Assembly: GCF_907165205.1 (NCBI RefSeq)
Contig: NC_058191.1
Location: forward strand, 13,580,501-13,644,500
Source: Coccinella septempunctata
Lineage: Eukaryota > Arthropoda > Insecta > Coleoptera > Coccinellidae
DNA length: 64,000 nt
Direction of reading: 5' to 3'
The notes under the pieces are model-generated. The model saw only the letters and a program-made list of their open reading frames with translations, had not been told where the DNA came from and searched no databases. Both the position numbers and the translations under genes were made by a program. The first letter of the stretch is position 1; each line of letters begins with the position of its first letter. Positions 1-10,806 of the stretch are shown here, in pieces.

Positions 1-765
1 AGCTTGCTTCCTAGCCTCCTCAGGTGCAAGTCCCTGATGGAGGTGTCGCAGGTACCTTCGCACCACTGAGTCCTCCCCTCAGTCATCTCTGCCACCCGGT
101 TCTCCCAACTTGGGCAACTCAAATGGCAGCCGATTTTTATTTGGTCTTTTGACCTTCCCCTTTTCAAGGTGCCCGGATGAGGAGGTTTCTCCACCTCTTT
201 TCCAGTGGTTTTTTTGTTTTTCCTTTTTTTCCATCCATAATAGGTCCCACGAGAAGCTAGGGTCAGAACGGTCCACCTCTGCAGAGCCCCGCTTGCAGAG
301 GTAAGGGGTTAATACAATGGAGTTCCCCCCGGTGCTCCAAGGTTGAAACTTCTATCTAGCCACGCATCCTTCGACCTGGTTCCCCGTCTTGGATTTAGAA
401 TTTTTAATGAGGTTGTTTCCTCTTGGTCCGGGTGTTCAAGCCAAGACCCCCCCTCCCACTCCATTGGCCCGCGAGACATGACCACAGACAGCCAAGAAGC
501 GTTGGTGTAACAGATGGTCCCGAGGTTAGCTCGAGATACCATCTGGCATCGTATTCCTGGTGCAATCCCTTGGCCACGACACTACAGCCGGGACAGGAGA
601 AGTTGGTCCGCGGCAAGGTATTTAAAAGGCTGCCAGTTGAGGTTTTAAGCACAACGAGCCGATTTTATTTCCCTGCTGGCCTCCTCCTCATATGAAATCA
701 TCGTTAGAGGCCGTCTTCCTATCCGCCACCTGGAGACGCGCCGGGCTGGTGCTTCACCCCTCACA
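1..765. repeat. Unclassified repeat-like segment
   Basis: This GC-richer stretch has no long open frame on either strand and no recognisable domain. It ends sharply where Harbinger transposase sequence begins at about 770-812. The minus strand reads like the untranslated or 5' part of a non-LTR retrotransposon: it is GC-rich at the start and holds short overlapping frames (309-542, 404-652), one with a CxxC pair. That reading is only an impression. No LTR, terminal inverted repeat or target duplication was found. It could also be an unrelated low-copy repeat. Confidence 0.3.
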
Positions 766-769
766 CTAT

Positions 770-1415
770 ACGAGCATACACACTCGTATACTCGCACGTG
801 CACCCGGATAAGCAATCTTATAAAAGTTTTCGGCTGTTTCTTCCATTTCAGCTTCTGTTTCAGGCATTTTTATATATTTTTGGCTCCTGGAGGCTATTGC
901 TCTAGCAGATACCCTTTCAACAATTCTACTGGCAGATGCTTCTGAAACACCCATAAAGTCTGCTACGGTAATTAACATATTACCAGTAGCATAATATCGA
1001 AGCGTTAGCAGAAGTTGTTGTATTGGTGTAATACAGCCTCCCCTGGAAGAAATAACATAGTTATTTTCCTAACTAGTGGGTAAAGTGATATTTTAGGCAT
1101 ACTTTTGGAAAATTATTTCCTCCAAAGCCTTTTTTTTTCATTCATTTCAGTTTCTAACGTACCACTTTCCCGAACTATGCGATGGTAAGTAACATATTCT
1201 TCATTTTGTACGTACCTATTTGTAGGCATCTTTATAGCATCCTCTGTTTCTTGCAGTAAATGCAAAACAGTTTCTTTCTTCAAGCGAAATCTGTCGAAGA
1301 AATCGATTTCATCATATTTTTGTAGATCTACTCGTTTGCGATAAACTTTTTTTCGTCTGATAGATCGAACCTCTTGATCAGATGAATCTGAACTAGTAGT
1401 TTCAAAATTTTCCAT
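770..1415 (-). pseudogene. PIF/Harbinger (HARBI1-like) transposase, N-terminal part
   Basis: Two frames on the minus strand, 1415-1113 and about 1050-766, together resemble the N-terminal half of HARBI1-type DDE transposases. The first frame (100 codons) is acidic then basic and includes the segment around FDRFRLKKETVLHLL. The second has the conserved stretch QQLLLTLRYYATGN followed by a helix-turn-helix region, DFMGVSEASASRIVERV, and the typical EAEMEETAENFYKIA. An intron may separate them (GTATGC near 1093, TTCCAG near 1053), or the gap is decay. The protein stops just before the first catalytic Asp of the DDE domain, so the transposase cannot be active. The break at about 770-812 joins unrelated repeat DNA. 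Confidence 0.85.
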
Positions 1416-1589
1416 CTTTTTATTTAATTCTGGTATATTTTGAATATAGCTTATTCGGATATGTGAAGAATTATCAATACGAAATGAAATAATTCAAATT
1501 TCAAATGAGCTGAAGCACAGATTATATCGAGTCATAATATATTCTATGACTAAATGTATACTTTAGCTGCTAAAGTGACGGAATCCGGT

Positions 1590-1700
1590 CTTTAAATTTA
1601 AAGCGGCTTTAGGAAGCTGAAATCTATTATGAAATCAAGATGTCGAACCAAAGGAAGCTTTAGAGTTGAAGGGACTTTAAAATTGATTATGAAACCGGCC
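1590..1700 (-). repeat. Harbinger terminal inverted repeat region (5' end of the element at 770-1700)
   Basis: Read on the minus strand, the sequence ending at 1700 begins GGCCGGTTTCATAATC and continues with TTTAAAG-type and AAGCTTCC-type words. The same start and words form both ends of the 124 bp MITE at 44255-44378. It lies 285 bp upstream of the HARBI1-like start codon and is taken as the 5' terminus of that element. The opposite terminus is missing. Confidence 0.6.
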
Positions 1701-2083
1701 GTTAGTTCATCAGTTTAACCCCCCTGGGATTACGCGACTTCAGTCTTGGAATCGTATTTTGTGGAATATAGGACAGAATTGGAAACTAGTCCGGAAAGGA
1801 GTGGAATTAATTCCAAGAATTTATAACTGCACTCTGTCTACGATTATGATGCGGTACAATGTTCGAAAGAACTGGTAACCAATGTAACCATATGAATGAA
1901 GACATGAAGATCTAATAGTTCCAGTAATAATTCTCACAGAAAGTTTAAGCCGTGCATCAATTTTTGGACATCAGCAACATTAACTCAAACGGGGCAACAA
2001 TATTCAGCAGCCGAAGAAACCAAAGCTAGGGCTACCGTTCGAAGAGTAGTTGCATCAGCACCCTATGAAGTACTAGCTATACG
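1701..2083. other. No recognisable gene
   Basis: AT-rich DNA with no open frame of note, no inverted repeat and no match to other parts of the window that I could see. Confidence 0.4.
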
Positions 2084-2555
2084 TCATTCAAATTTATTTT
2101 AGCAGTCGGTTGGCCATGAAATAATTTTCTCAAGATTTTGTAACTAGAACGAAGTAAGGTTGGCACTCATGAAATGTCGTTAATGTCATAACGCCGTTGC
2201 CACAACTAATATCAATTTTTATTACGAAAATGCCGAAAGTGATTGAAAAAAGTGCTATTCAGAATTCAGGTCCGCTCATTCAAATAGTTATACCCTGATA
2301 TTCTAAAATCCACAATACGTCAGACGGTAGCGAACATATTCAATGTAAGTATATAATAATTCATCTGAATCTAAACGACTTACATTTCAGCTGAATATTT
2401 CCACAATCAGAAAGATTGTGAATGAAGAAGATGACGAAGAATTTCCTTCTATTGGGAGACCCAAAAAAGTGGTGGCATTTGAGAATTTTATGTTTGAATG
2501 TTTGAGTGAATTTTCGTGTTCTACAGGATTTTCGATAAATGTCATCGTAGAATAA
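2084..2555 (+). pseudogene. Stray copy of the foldback core with a two-exon HTH-like fragment
   Basis: This stretch matches each arm of the foldback element (left arm about 53641-54190, right arm about 54490-54930) almost base for base with scattered changes. It holds a short reading frame. Exon 1 ends TVANIFN at 2344. A 46 bp AT-rich intron follows (GTAAGT at 2345, TTTCAG ending 2390). Exon 2 begins LNISTIRKIVNEEDDEEFPS and continues with GRPKK before a stop at 2553-2555. The pattern (short helix, TIRKIV helix, acidic linker, GRPKK) resembles HTH parts of insect transposases, but no family can be fixed. It is truncated 5' by an in-frame stop, so it is not an intact gene. Confidence 0.5.
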
Positions 2556-2829
2556 GTTCCCCGAAATGGATTTTTCTATTTTTCATTTGACTTGTCTTAT
2601 ACAATGTAAATGTCTTAAGGTACCAATAAATACCTAATTATTATTATTACATCAACGTATTAAGATGAATAGCCACAAATACGCGCAAGTTGCCCTGTTA
2701 CTTGTTTATTCCTGTGACATTTTTGTTCAAAGGTGAAGTTCATCTTAACTTGAAACTTTCTTCAATTCCTTTCGCTTATATTGATGCAAGATGATTTTTG
2801 TTGAATAATTTAACATTCTTGTAATTATC
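2556..2829. other. No recognisable gene; possible 3' end with AATAAA
   Basis: AT-rich. An AATAAA at about 2624 is followed by a short ATT repeat at about 2639-2647, which could be the 3' tail of an unidentified retroposon. Nothing else was recognised. Confidence 0.3.
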
Positions 2830-3144
2830 TGTTAACTCCTTCGGGAGATACCCATTCCCAACCACTGCATTATATGCATTTCATCTTCGTGTTTATATTT
2901 TTGAAATCTACAAATGATGTAAGCCAAAGAAGATATCGAACATTAACTCTCCTCAAGCTAGTGCATATTATGATATTATACTGATCTCTTGTATTTTCCA
3001 TGTAAAAAACTGGATTTGGTATGCCTTCAATCAGTTTGTATAAACTTGCCATCAAGAAGTTTATAAAAAAACGTGGTGAATAAAATTGCTTTAAGTAAGA
3101 CTGTGTTTTAACTCGAATACGTAGATTTTGCTGTCACTACAACA
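2830..3144 (+). repeat. Candidate 5' LTR of Copia-1
   Basis: The segment starts TGTTAAC and ends CTACAACA directly before a copia-type primer-binding site. It contains TTATAAAA at about 3059 and AATAAA at about 3079, as expected for U3-R. The 315 bp length suits insect copia elements. No second LTR is present to confirm the limits. Confidence 0.5.
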
Positions 3145-3160
3145 GGTTATGCGCGCCCAG
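3145..3160 (+). other. Copia-type primer-binding site
   Basis: GGTTATGCGCGCCCAG lies immediately after the candidate LTR. It resembles the internal initiator-Met tRNA fragment site used by insect copia elements (usual form GGTTATGGGCCCAG), with a two-base difference. Confidence 0.5.
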
Positions 3161-3261
3161 TTTCGAGTGCTTGGTCGTAAAGTGTTTTTTTTTCGAGTCG
3201 GTTTTTTGGACATAAACAGTTATTTCAAAGTGTTCCTGGTTGTGGTCAGCAACAGCTACAC

Positions 3262-4420
3262 GTGAATAAGATGGCGTCGTCGTTTATAACGAATGTTCCT
3301 AGGCTAAAGGGACGGGAAAATTACAGCGAATGGGCTTTCGCAGTAACAAATTTTCTGGTTATTGAAAATTTGGACAAATACATCACAAGTGTACCAGCTG
3401 ATGATGCGGATGTTGCTAAGGATCAGAAAGCAAAAGCTAAGTTGATTCTGACTATTGATTCAACGCTATATATGCATGTGAAACAAGCAATACCACGAAA
3501 GCCCTATGGGATAAGTTAAAATCCATGTTCGATGATTCAGGATTTTCTAGAAAAATAACGTTACTTCGTTATTTAATCTCCATAAGGTTGGAAAACTGTG
3601 AGTCTATGAGTTCATATGTGAACCAGATTGTTGATGTTGCACAAAAACTTCAAGGAACGGGATCTGGATTCAATGATGAATGGGTAGGATCACTTCTACT
3701 AGCTGGATTACCCGAGAAGTTCTCTCCAATGATTATGGCAATAGAGCACAGTGGAATTGAGATTTCTACAGACTCGATTAAATCTAAATTGATGGATTTT
3801 GAGGAAGAATCGACATCAAAATCAGGTGCTGCCTCTGCTGTCGAAAAGACAAAATTAAAAATAGGGACAAAGTCTTCAAAGAAACAGTTGAATGTGAAGT
3901 GCTATGGTTGTAATCAGGTTGGACACTACAAAAATAAATGTTCTCAGCTGAAAAACAAGTTGTCAGATGGTAAATTTGAAAAATCTGGACAAAAATCAAG
4001 TCAGGCTTTCTCGGCTGTTTTCATGAGTGGAAACTTCAATGAACATGAATGGTACATCAACAGTGGTACCAGTTCCCATTTTACCTCAAACAAAGATTGT
4101 CTGGCAAATGTTTCAACAAAAACCAGTTACAATGATGTTACAGTGGCTAACAAGATGAAAATTCCAATTGTATGTTGTGGAAATGTTAATTTAAAAGCTA
4201 AAGTTGGACATGAAATATTTGACATTGTAGTTTACAACACATTATGTGCACCTCAATTGACTACTAACTTATTATCAGTAAGCCAATTGATAAAAACTGG
4301 TAATACAGTAAAATTTGAGAAAAATGGCTGCAAAACTCTAAACAAAAATGGAATGATTGTGGCAGAAGCAGATTTAATTAATGATGTTTATAGACTTAAA
4401 CTGGCTAACCCTGTAGCAAT
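3262..4420 (+). pseudogene. Copia Gag and protease region
   Basis: The ATG at 3271 (within the frame opening at 3262) starts MASSFITNVPRLKGRENYSEW, a typical copia Gag N-terminus. A frameshift near 3500 moves the frame to the one open from 3525. Further on come the UBN2-like Gag region, one CCHC knuckle (CYGCNQVGHYKNKC, about 3900-3941) and the protease site WYINSGTSSHFTS (about 4051-4090). Active copia proteases have DSG there, so the catalytic Asp has become Asn. The frame runs into a MITE at 4421 and resumes after it at 4983. Gag would form the particle and the protease would cut the polyprotein. Confidence 0.88.
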
Positions 4421-4979
4421 GGTCGCATTCAGCGGACGGAGCGCAAAACGCTTCTGCTACCCATCGGTAGCGGTAGCGGTCGGGAACATGTTGAACGTTC
4501 GCTGGCAAGCCGAGATAGGATAAGGCAGTCCAACGAGCTGTCACTATCAGCTGATTAGTTGAGAAGTCTGTAGGAAAGACGTAAACAAACGGATTTTTTA
4601 AGTTTCGTTAACCTTGTGCTGGTTAAGTCAGTTTTTTTTTGTGAAAAACATAACCTAGAATTCTGACGAATTACTTTGTTGCTCTAGTATATTTCCTATA
4701 ACTTATTTAACATCCTTCTTTATTACCTTCCATCAATTTTCATTTCATTTTCCTCAACAAACTCAAGCTCGTGCATCTTCCACACTAAATAACAACTACC
4801 TACTCAGTTCAAGTCCAACTTTCGCTCCTTTCCGCTACCGCTACCTAGCACAAATCAAATCCGCTCCCAAAAGTGGCGTCCGCTCCAGAACGTGTTGAGA
4901 ATGTAGCGCATATGTCACCGAACGTTTACGCTAGCGTTTGGTAACAGTTGCGCAACTGTTTCGTCCGCTGAATGCGACC
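4421..4979. mobile_element. 559 bp MITE inserted in Copia-1 pol
   Basis: Both ends carry the inverted repeat GGTCGCATTCAGCGGACG. The flanking copia sequence reads on in frame if the insert and one AAT are removed, so AAT at 4418-4420 and 4980-4982 is the likely target duplication. The bases allow a 3 to 5 bp reading because TIR and flank overlap (AAT, or CAATG with shorter ends). The interior has a GCTACC/GGTAGC-rich subterminal inverted region and no transposase. The superfamily is uncertain. Confidence 0.8.
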
Positions 4980-6352
4980 AATGGCGTCAATGATGGGAAA
5001 TCAAGGAAATAAGGCGACAGCAGGTGTTTGGCACAGAAGACTTGGTCATTTAAATCTAAGAAGTCTTAAGACTATGGAACATACAGTCCATGGAATAACC
5101 TTCTCAGATGAAGTTTGTTGATAAAATCAATTGCATTACCTGCTATGAGGGAAAACAATCAAGAGAATCTTTTCCAAAAGTAGGCTCAAGGTCAACAGAA
5201 ATTTTGGAAATTGTTCATGCAGACTTGTGGACCTATGGAGGTTTCATCCATTGGAGGTTCCAGGTATTTTCTAATTCTTGAGGATTACTTCTCCAGAATG
5301 GCTTTTATATATTTCCTAAAGACGAAGGATGAATGCTTCAACTCCTTCAAGCATTTCAAGGCAATGGTTGAAAACCAGAAGGGGAAAAAGTTGAAGATTT
5401 TGAGAACGGTCAATGGTGGAGAGTTCTGCAGCACAGAGTTTGAAACTTTTCTGAAGAATGGATCTGCAGAGCGTTTAAATAGAACAATTATTGTTGAGAG
5501 GGCAAAGTGTCTAATGTTTGATGCTAAATTAGACAAAAAGTTTTGGGCTGAAGCTACTCACACAGCTGTTTACCTCAGAAATCGTTATATAGCTGCAGGT
5601 TTGAATGGTAGAACCCCTTTTGAAGTATGGCATGGTCATAAGCCAAATGTAAGTCATTTGAAAATTTTTGGAAGCCAACCATGGTCCATATTCCGAAACA
5701 AAAGAGACTCAAATGGGACAGAAAATCCCAGGAAATGATTTTCGTTGGATACTCTGAAGAGACGAAGGGTTATCGAGTATATAATCCAAAGTCCAACAGT
5801 GTTGATCTCAGTAGAGATGTAAAAATCCTAGAAGAGATAACCACTAACAATGAAGCTATCATAGAAGAGTTTTCAGAAACAGACGTTTCAGTAGAGGAAA
5901 TCCCAGAGGAAGTTGCTGAGGAAGTATTGTCTTCGACTGGTGAGGACAGTATTGAACCTGAGAATAATTGTCTGGAAAGTGACGAAGAAGTAGTCTTCGA
6001 TAACATTGAGATACCCGAGGAACCGAGAAGATCTCAAAGACTTGTGTGAAACAGATGCAATGAAGAAGATTTCAGAAGATCCAGAGACGTATGAAGAAGC
6101 TCTTTCAAGTGCAAATAGCAATGAGTGGAAACGTGCAATGGAAGAAGAAATTTCAGCATTTGAAGGAAACAATGCATGGGAAATTGTGGATCGTCCGGAA
6201 GGTAAAACGGTAGTTAAGTGCAAGTGGGTTTTTAAAACCAAAAGTGATGGTGAAAATCAAGTGCGGTTTCGAGCTAGATTGGTGGCGAAAGGTTGCTCAC
6301 AAAAGAAGGGACAGGACTATGATGAAATTTTTTCGCCGGTGGTAAGACACTC
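4980..6352 (+). pseudogene. Copia integrase and N-terminal reverse transcriptase
   Basis: The pre-integrase motif HRRLGHLN is at about 5032-5055, followed by a frameshift near 5118. The integrase core retains the first Asp (HADLCGPM, about 5216), but the second, normally DNGGEF, reads VNGGEF (about 5410). The next part has a deletion that removes the segment before GSAERLNRT. The frame 5681-6049 continues the C-terminal integrase region, including MIFVGYSEETKGYRVYNP. The frame 6006-6428 begins RVT_2 with NEWKRAMEEEISAFE and WVFKTKSDG. It ends at SPVVRHS before any catalytic RT motif. Inactive. Confidence 0.88.
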
Positions 6353-6379
6353 CCTCGGGACCAGTGACGAAGTTACGAA

Positions 6380-8163
6380 ACATATTGTAGAAATCTCTTG
6401 GGAAAATGAACTCTTCTGCCGGATATAGTAGTTGTTCTTTCCTGGGCTGGAGTTTGATCTTCTCTATTGGGTTCTACAGGGTGTTCTTCTTCTTCTTCAT
6501 TGGCTGGTTCTTCATATCGTCGTCCGCGATGACGTAGGCTGGTTTTAACCTGTCGATTGTCACTGTCGTTTCCTTGCCGTATATTTTTATTACTAAGTGT
6601 TTTGGACTTCGACTCAACACTTCGTATGGTCCGTCGTATGGGTTTTGCAGGCCTTTCTTCGGACCATCATGCCGGACGAAAACGTAAGGTGAAGTTACCA
6701 AGTCCTTGAATATAAAGCTGGTCCGTTCTACATGGTGGCTTCCGTCAGTGGGCCTTATTTCTCGCATGTGTTGCCTCAGGTTCACTATGAAGTTGGATGT
6801 GTTCTAGCTGTCATCCGTACTTCTAGAATCCAGGAACTCTCCAGGCAATCTGAGTGGCTCTCCATATAACAGTTCTGCTGCCGTTGCTTTTAGGTCTTCT
6901 CGCATTCCGAGGAGGACGGTTGGGAGTGTTTCGGTCGTTCTTGTGACATTTTATTGCTGCCTTAAGTTGTCGATGGATCCTCTCCACCATGCCGTTTGCT
7001 GCTGGGTGATAGGCGGTAGTACGGATGTGAGTCGTGCCAGTCAACTTACTCAATTCGTTGAACAGGCTCGACTCGAATTGTCTTCCTTGATCAGTGGTGA
7101 TCCGAAGTGGAGTACCGAACCTCGCTATCCAGTTTGTGTAAAATTCTCTGGCGATGGTGGATGCCTCCTGGTTTTGGAGTGGGATGGCTTCTGGCCATCT
7201 AGTTAATCGGTCGACGCAAGTGAGGCAGTATCGGTAGCCCTCAGAGTGTGGCATGGTGATGATGTCCATGTGCACGTGGTCGAATCGACGTGTTGGTGGC
7301 ATGAAATTACCTAGTGGAGCATTGACGTGGCGAGTGACTTTGGCTCGCTGACACTCTATACAGCTGCGGGACCAGTTTCTGCAGTCTGCGTTGATTGAAG
7401 GCCATACGAAACGTTGTTTGATCATTTTGATAGATGCATTCACTCCGGGATGTGCCAGTCTGTGAATGGCATCGAAGGCTGCTCTGTGGAATGATTTGGT
7501 GAGAAATGGACGTGCCTGAGATGTGGATGTATCACAGTACACAGCGATTTCTGACCCATGTGGTTTCATCTTCCGTAGCAGCAATCCTGTGTCACCTTGA
7601 AGATATATCTGCAGTTCATCGTCATCTTCTTGCGATGTGGCCAATGCTGCATAGTCCGTGATGGGAGTCACTTCGTCCACTCTTGAAAGGGCATCAGCGA
7701 CGACATTCTGCATTGCTGGTACGTAGCGTATGTCGGTGGAGAATTGCGAGATATAATCTCTGGTAATTGTAAAGTTTCGGGCTTCTACTATGTGTCTGAA
7801 GTGTTTGATGGCTAGATAGATGGCTAGAAGTTCACGGTCGTATGCTCCATAACGAGTCTCTGGTGGTGACAGTTTCTTGGAAAAGAATGCCAGTGGTTGC
7901 CATTCGCTGTTGACCAACTGTTGTAGAGTAGCTCCTACTGCAGTGTCTAACGCGTCGGTTACTAAGGCCAGAGGAGCGGCGTCCTTGGGATGAGCAAGCA
8001 AGGTGGCTGAAGCTAGCATCTTCTTCCCTTCTTCGAAGGCTGCAGTGGCTTCTGGGGTCCATGAGATCTTCGCATTTCCTTTCAGTTTTGGCACAAGCAG
8101 GTCGTGGAGAGGTGCAAGTGTCTGTGATGCTCGGGGTATAAAACGACGATAGAAGTTTATCAT
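6380..8163 (-). pseudogene. Gypsy-1 RNase H and integrase
   Basis: Starting at [13 protein letters not shown] (RT thumb), the frame contains RNase H with [16 protein letters not shown] and [20 protein letters not shown]. It is missing the usual TDHKPL region: sequence jumps from FTIT to DYISQFSTDIRYV. Integrase has the HHCC region (HRLAHPGVNASIKMIKQRF, then CIECQR), Asp in HMDIITMPHSEG, Asp in RITTDQGRQFE and Glu in NGMVERIHRQLK. A frameshift near 6830 moves to the frame 6785-6474. After another shift near 6495 comes the usual C-terminal RSGRRVHFP-like tail (here ISGRRVHFPKRFLQY) at about 6400. Confidence 0.88.
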
Positions 8164-8389
8164 ACCCAGGAATCTTCGAAGGTCTTTGGCGGTTGTCGGT
8201 TGACTGTATCCCAGTATGTCTTGGATTTTGTCTGGCAGTGGTCTTGTTCCATCGGTAGAGACGAGGTAACCAAGGAACTCTACTTCTGGTTGTCCAAAAA
8301 TACACTTGGCTGGGTTGAGGACGATGGAGTAGTTGCGGAACCTCCCGAAGATGTTCCATGTGTTCTTCTTCCGACGATGAGGTGATCAG

Positions 8390-9523
8390 TACGTCATCAA
8401 TGTAGCTGAAGCAGAAGTCCAGTCCTTGTAGAACCTCATCGATGAATCTTTGGAAAGTCTGTGCTGCGTTCCGTAGTCCAAACGTCATGACTGGGAACTC
8501 GAACAGTCCAAATGGCGTTGTGATGGCGGTCTTGGGAACGTCTTCTTCGGCCAGGGGAATCTGGTTGTATGCCCTCACTAGATCGAGGGTTGAGAATATT
8601 TTCTTCCCCTGGAGGATATGGGCGTAGTCCTGGATGTGTCTCACGGGATACTGATCGGGGACAGTCCGGGCGTTTAGGGCACGGTAGTCTCCACACGGTC
8701 TCCATTCTTCTGAACCCTTCTTTGGTGCGAGATGCAGTGGGGATGACCATGGACTCTTGGATGGACGGGCGATTCCTAGTCGTAGCATGGCTTCGAACTC
8801 TTTTTTGGCTGCCTTGTACCTATCTGGTGCCAAACGTCGTGGTCTCGAAGCTACTGGTGGTCCGGGCATCGTCTTGATGTGATGCCTCGTGTTGTGTCTG
8901 ATGCGTCCTGGGGTTCCTGCAGGTCTGGTGATCTCTGGAATTTGTAGATCATGATACCTGGAGGATCCGTTGACATTCTTGACTTCTGGGATGGGGCACT
9001 CAGCCACTTCTCCTTGGGTAGTGAGTTGGGTGGTTCCGTCCAAAAGTCTTCGGTTCCTCACGTCCACTACCAGGTTGTAGAAACTCGAGAAGTCGACGCC
9101 GATGATGGGTTTTGCTATGTCGAACCTCCATGTGAAATCTCGGCGTAGTCCTAGGTTCAGCGTGAGGGTGGTTGTACCATACGTGGCGATGGGTGTCCCA
9201 TTGGCTGCTGAAAGGACGTAGTCGGACTGCTCTCGTCTGCCCGTGACTGCGCTGCGTGGGAAGACGCACAGGTCTGCTCCAGTGTCGACCAGGAACTGCA
9301 ACTTGGAGTCTTGATCCGTAATGAACAAGCGGCGTGTCGTTGGGCTGGGATCACTGGCCGCTTCTAGTGAAGGCCTCCCTCGTTTCCCGAGGTGTAGTTG
9401 CAGGCTGCACTCACTTCGTGGACCTGGCTCCAAATCTCGTATGGTACCAGCACTTTCCGTCAGTTGGCGATCGTCTGCGACTCTGGCTTCTTCGACGGTC
9501 GTGGGAACGGCTTCGGCTACCAT
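8390..9523 (-). pseudogene. Gypsy-1 protease and reverse transcriptase
   Basis: The frame includes the protease motif [13 protein letters not shown] (about 9285) with its catalytic Asp intact. RT follows with [19 protein letters not shown], the catalytic [33 protein letters not shown] and the YIDDVL box (about 8395). RT motifs A and C are both complete. The frame then shifts at about 8355, after [11 protein letters not shown], and downstream RT and RNase H are read in another frame. The product would be cut from a Gag-Pol precursor in the cytoplasm and copy the RNA using tRNA-Trp. Confidence 0.88.
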
Positions 9524-10164
9524 CTCTCTTGGGTCGCTCTCGGTGGTGTGCTGCCAGCTCTGCCTGCAATGTTGCTATATCCCGGTTCAGTCCTAAGACC
9601 ATTTGCTCCAACTTCCTATTGATGATGGCCTCTATGTTGGTTGTCTCTGCTATCTGGTGGACGGTATGTCGGGAGGCTTCCATTATATTGTCTGCGTGGG
9701 TTGCCAAGTCTTCGAGATTTTTGTCCTTGATGATGGCCAATGACACCTCGACACACTTGGGTAGCCGGCTTATCCACAGGGATTTCATCAGGGCATCTGG
9801 GACGGTTCGATCTGCGAGGGGTAAATATCGAAGAAATTGTGATGGCTTACGATCTCCCATTTCCTCTCGTTCCAGTAGGCAGCGGGTCTTCTCTTCTTGG
9901 GAGGCACTCAGACGTCGCACCAGCTCCATCTTCAATTTCTCGTAGGCCCCGTCGGTAGGTGGGTTCATGATTATGTCCTTCACCTCGGCGGCAAATTTTG
10001 CTGGCAGGGCTCCTACGATGTAGCCAAACTTAGTTCGGTCTTGTGTCACTCCGGAACAAAGAAAACTTCCTTCAGCCATTGCAAACCATAATTTTGGGAT
10101 CGGCGGCTACAAACTCGAGCATCCGAACGGCGACTCTTGAGACCTGGGCTGCTTCTTGTTCCAT
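9400..10164 (-). pseudogene. Gypsy-1 Gag
   Basis: The likely start is the ATG at 10164-10162 (MEQEAAQVSRVAVRMLEF), 22 bp after the primer site. A frameshift near 10085 leads to the open frame 10079-9411. That frame includes the CA-like region (FGYIVGALPAKFAAEVKDI), a leucine-rich stretch, an arginine/serine-rich basic tail and the knuckle start [13 protein letters not shown]. The knuckle continues in another frame, so a second frameshift lies near 9415. Comparable CsRn1 Gags have a CHCC knuckle in this place. The pol frame opens from 9523 and overlaps this end. Confidence 0.82.
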
Positions 10165-10186
10165 TTTTCTTCGGGGCTTCTTTTTT

Positions 10187-10205
10187 GATCACGTCGGGGT
10201 CACCA
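10187..10205 (-). other. Gypsy-1 primer-binding site, tRNA-Trp
   Basis: The plus strand reads GATCACGTCGGGGTCACCA, which matches the 3' end of metazoan tRNA-Trp with CCA for 18 of 19 bases. On the element strand this is TGGTGACCCCGACGTGAT, three bases after the LTR end CCCACA. Confidence 0.8.
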
Positions 10206-10208
10206 ATT

Positions 10209-10527
10209 TGTGGGTTGAGTAGTCTGTTGAGCTGGAACTATCGTTAGTATTTCCAGGGAAAAGGGAAGTGAAATGAAATATTCCAACAGAATATCACAGT
10301 TTTTATTCAACCCAACTTTATGAGGGTTGCCCTGAAGAGTAAAATATATGCGATGTCGTTTTAACAAAAACGAATTTATTTCGCCCTTATGTGTGGTCAA
10401 TATTGACGTCCGGAATGCAGGCTCGGGATGCAGGTCAAGTGTCGCCCTGATAATTGTTCACAGATGTGCTGGGACCGCACGTCTTCGAGTAGCTGGGGCG
10501 GTTTTGAGAAAAACCTTTTGTGTGCAG
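10209..10527 (-). repeat. Putative 5' LTR of Gypsy-1 (partial)
   Basis: The LTR end next to the primer site is TG on the plus strand (TGTGGGTTGAG, CCCACA on the element strand). The sequence has no long open frame and is interrupted at 10528 by the solo Osvaldo-like LTR. It should continue at 19246. No second LTR is available, so the outer limit is unknown. Confidence 0.5.
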
Positions 10528-10806
10528 TGTGACAGACTTTTCGTACTCTGGCCGCTCCTTACGGTTGCTCGGGCGCCAGTGGGGCAATCAGTCAAACCCC
10601 ACGTCCCTCACAGAATCTCCAAAGAATTGGAGAGCCCGGGTAGACTTGAGTATCAGTGGAGAAGGGTATCGATGAAGACTAAGGCGGTAGCGTCTTCTGA
10701 GTGTCTGCTTTTCAACGGTCTTTAGGCATCAGAAAGAGTACTTACCTCTTCTAACTAAACTCTTAGATGAAGCTGATTTAATAAATAGACTCTCACTGGC
10801 AAGAAA
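10528..10806 (-). repeat. Solo Osvaldo-like LTR, first half
   Basis: Reverse-complement match to the last 280 bp or so of the Gypsy-3 LTR (38590-38871), starting TGTGACAGACTTTTCG at its terminus. It includes the in-LTR GGCGCC word. The other part of the same LTR is at 18063-19241. The 4 bp duplication GCAG (10524-10527 and 19242-19245) flanks the pair, so the LINEs between them came later. Confidence 0.85.

Larger units (their letters stand above)
3262..6352 (+). mobile_element. Copia-1, decayed Ty1/copia element
   Basis: Coding order is Gag, protease, integrase, then the start of reverse transcriptase, which defines Ty1/copia and not Ty3/gypsy. The copy is dead. It has a frameshift in gag, a MITE in pol, a lost protease Asp, a lost integrase Asp plus a deletion, and a truncation inside RT at about 6350 where the minus-strand Gypsy-1 begins. 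No 3' LTR is present. Confidence 0.9.
6353..10527 (-). mobile_element. Gypsy-1, CsRn1-clade Ty3/gypsy element
   Basis: On the minus strand the order is primer-binding site, Gag, protease, RT, RNase H, integrase. Two traits point to the CsRn1 clade: a primer site for tRNA-Trp and a Gag knuckle of the CHCC kind (CWYHTRFG followed by C residues in a shifted frame). The 3' LTR is absent: the element joins copia at about 6352, right after its polypurine-like GAGGGAG. A likely 5' LTR part lies at 10209-10527. Its remainder may resume after the solo LTR, at about 19246-19404. Confidence 0.85.

Noticed and set aside
766..1415. Domesticated host HARBI1 gene
   Set aside because: It is cut before the catalytic region, and the element terminus lies just upstream, so it is a transposon fragment.
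7832..9523. 563-codon frame taken as one protein to its end
   Set aside because: After about 8355 the residues no longer resemble Pol; the RT thumb and RNase H continue in the frame from 8163. It is a frameshift.
10187..10205. tRNA gene fragment
   Set aside because: It matches only the 3' 18-19 bases of tRNA-Trp next to an LTR, which is a primer-binding site. The same applies to the sites at 22899, 38874, 47044 and 48001.
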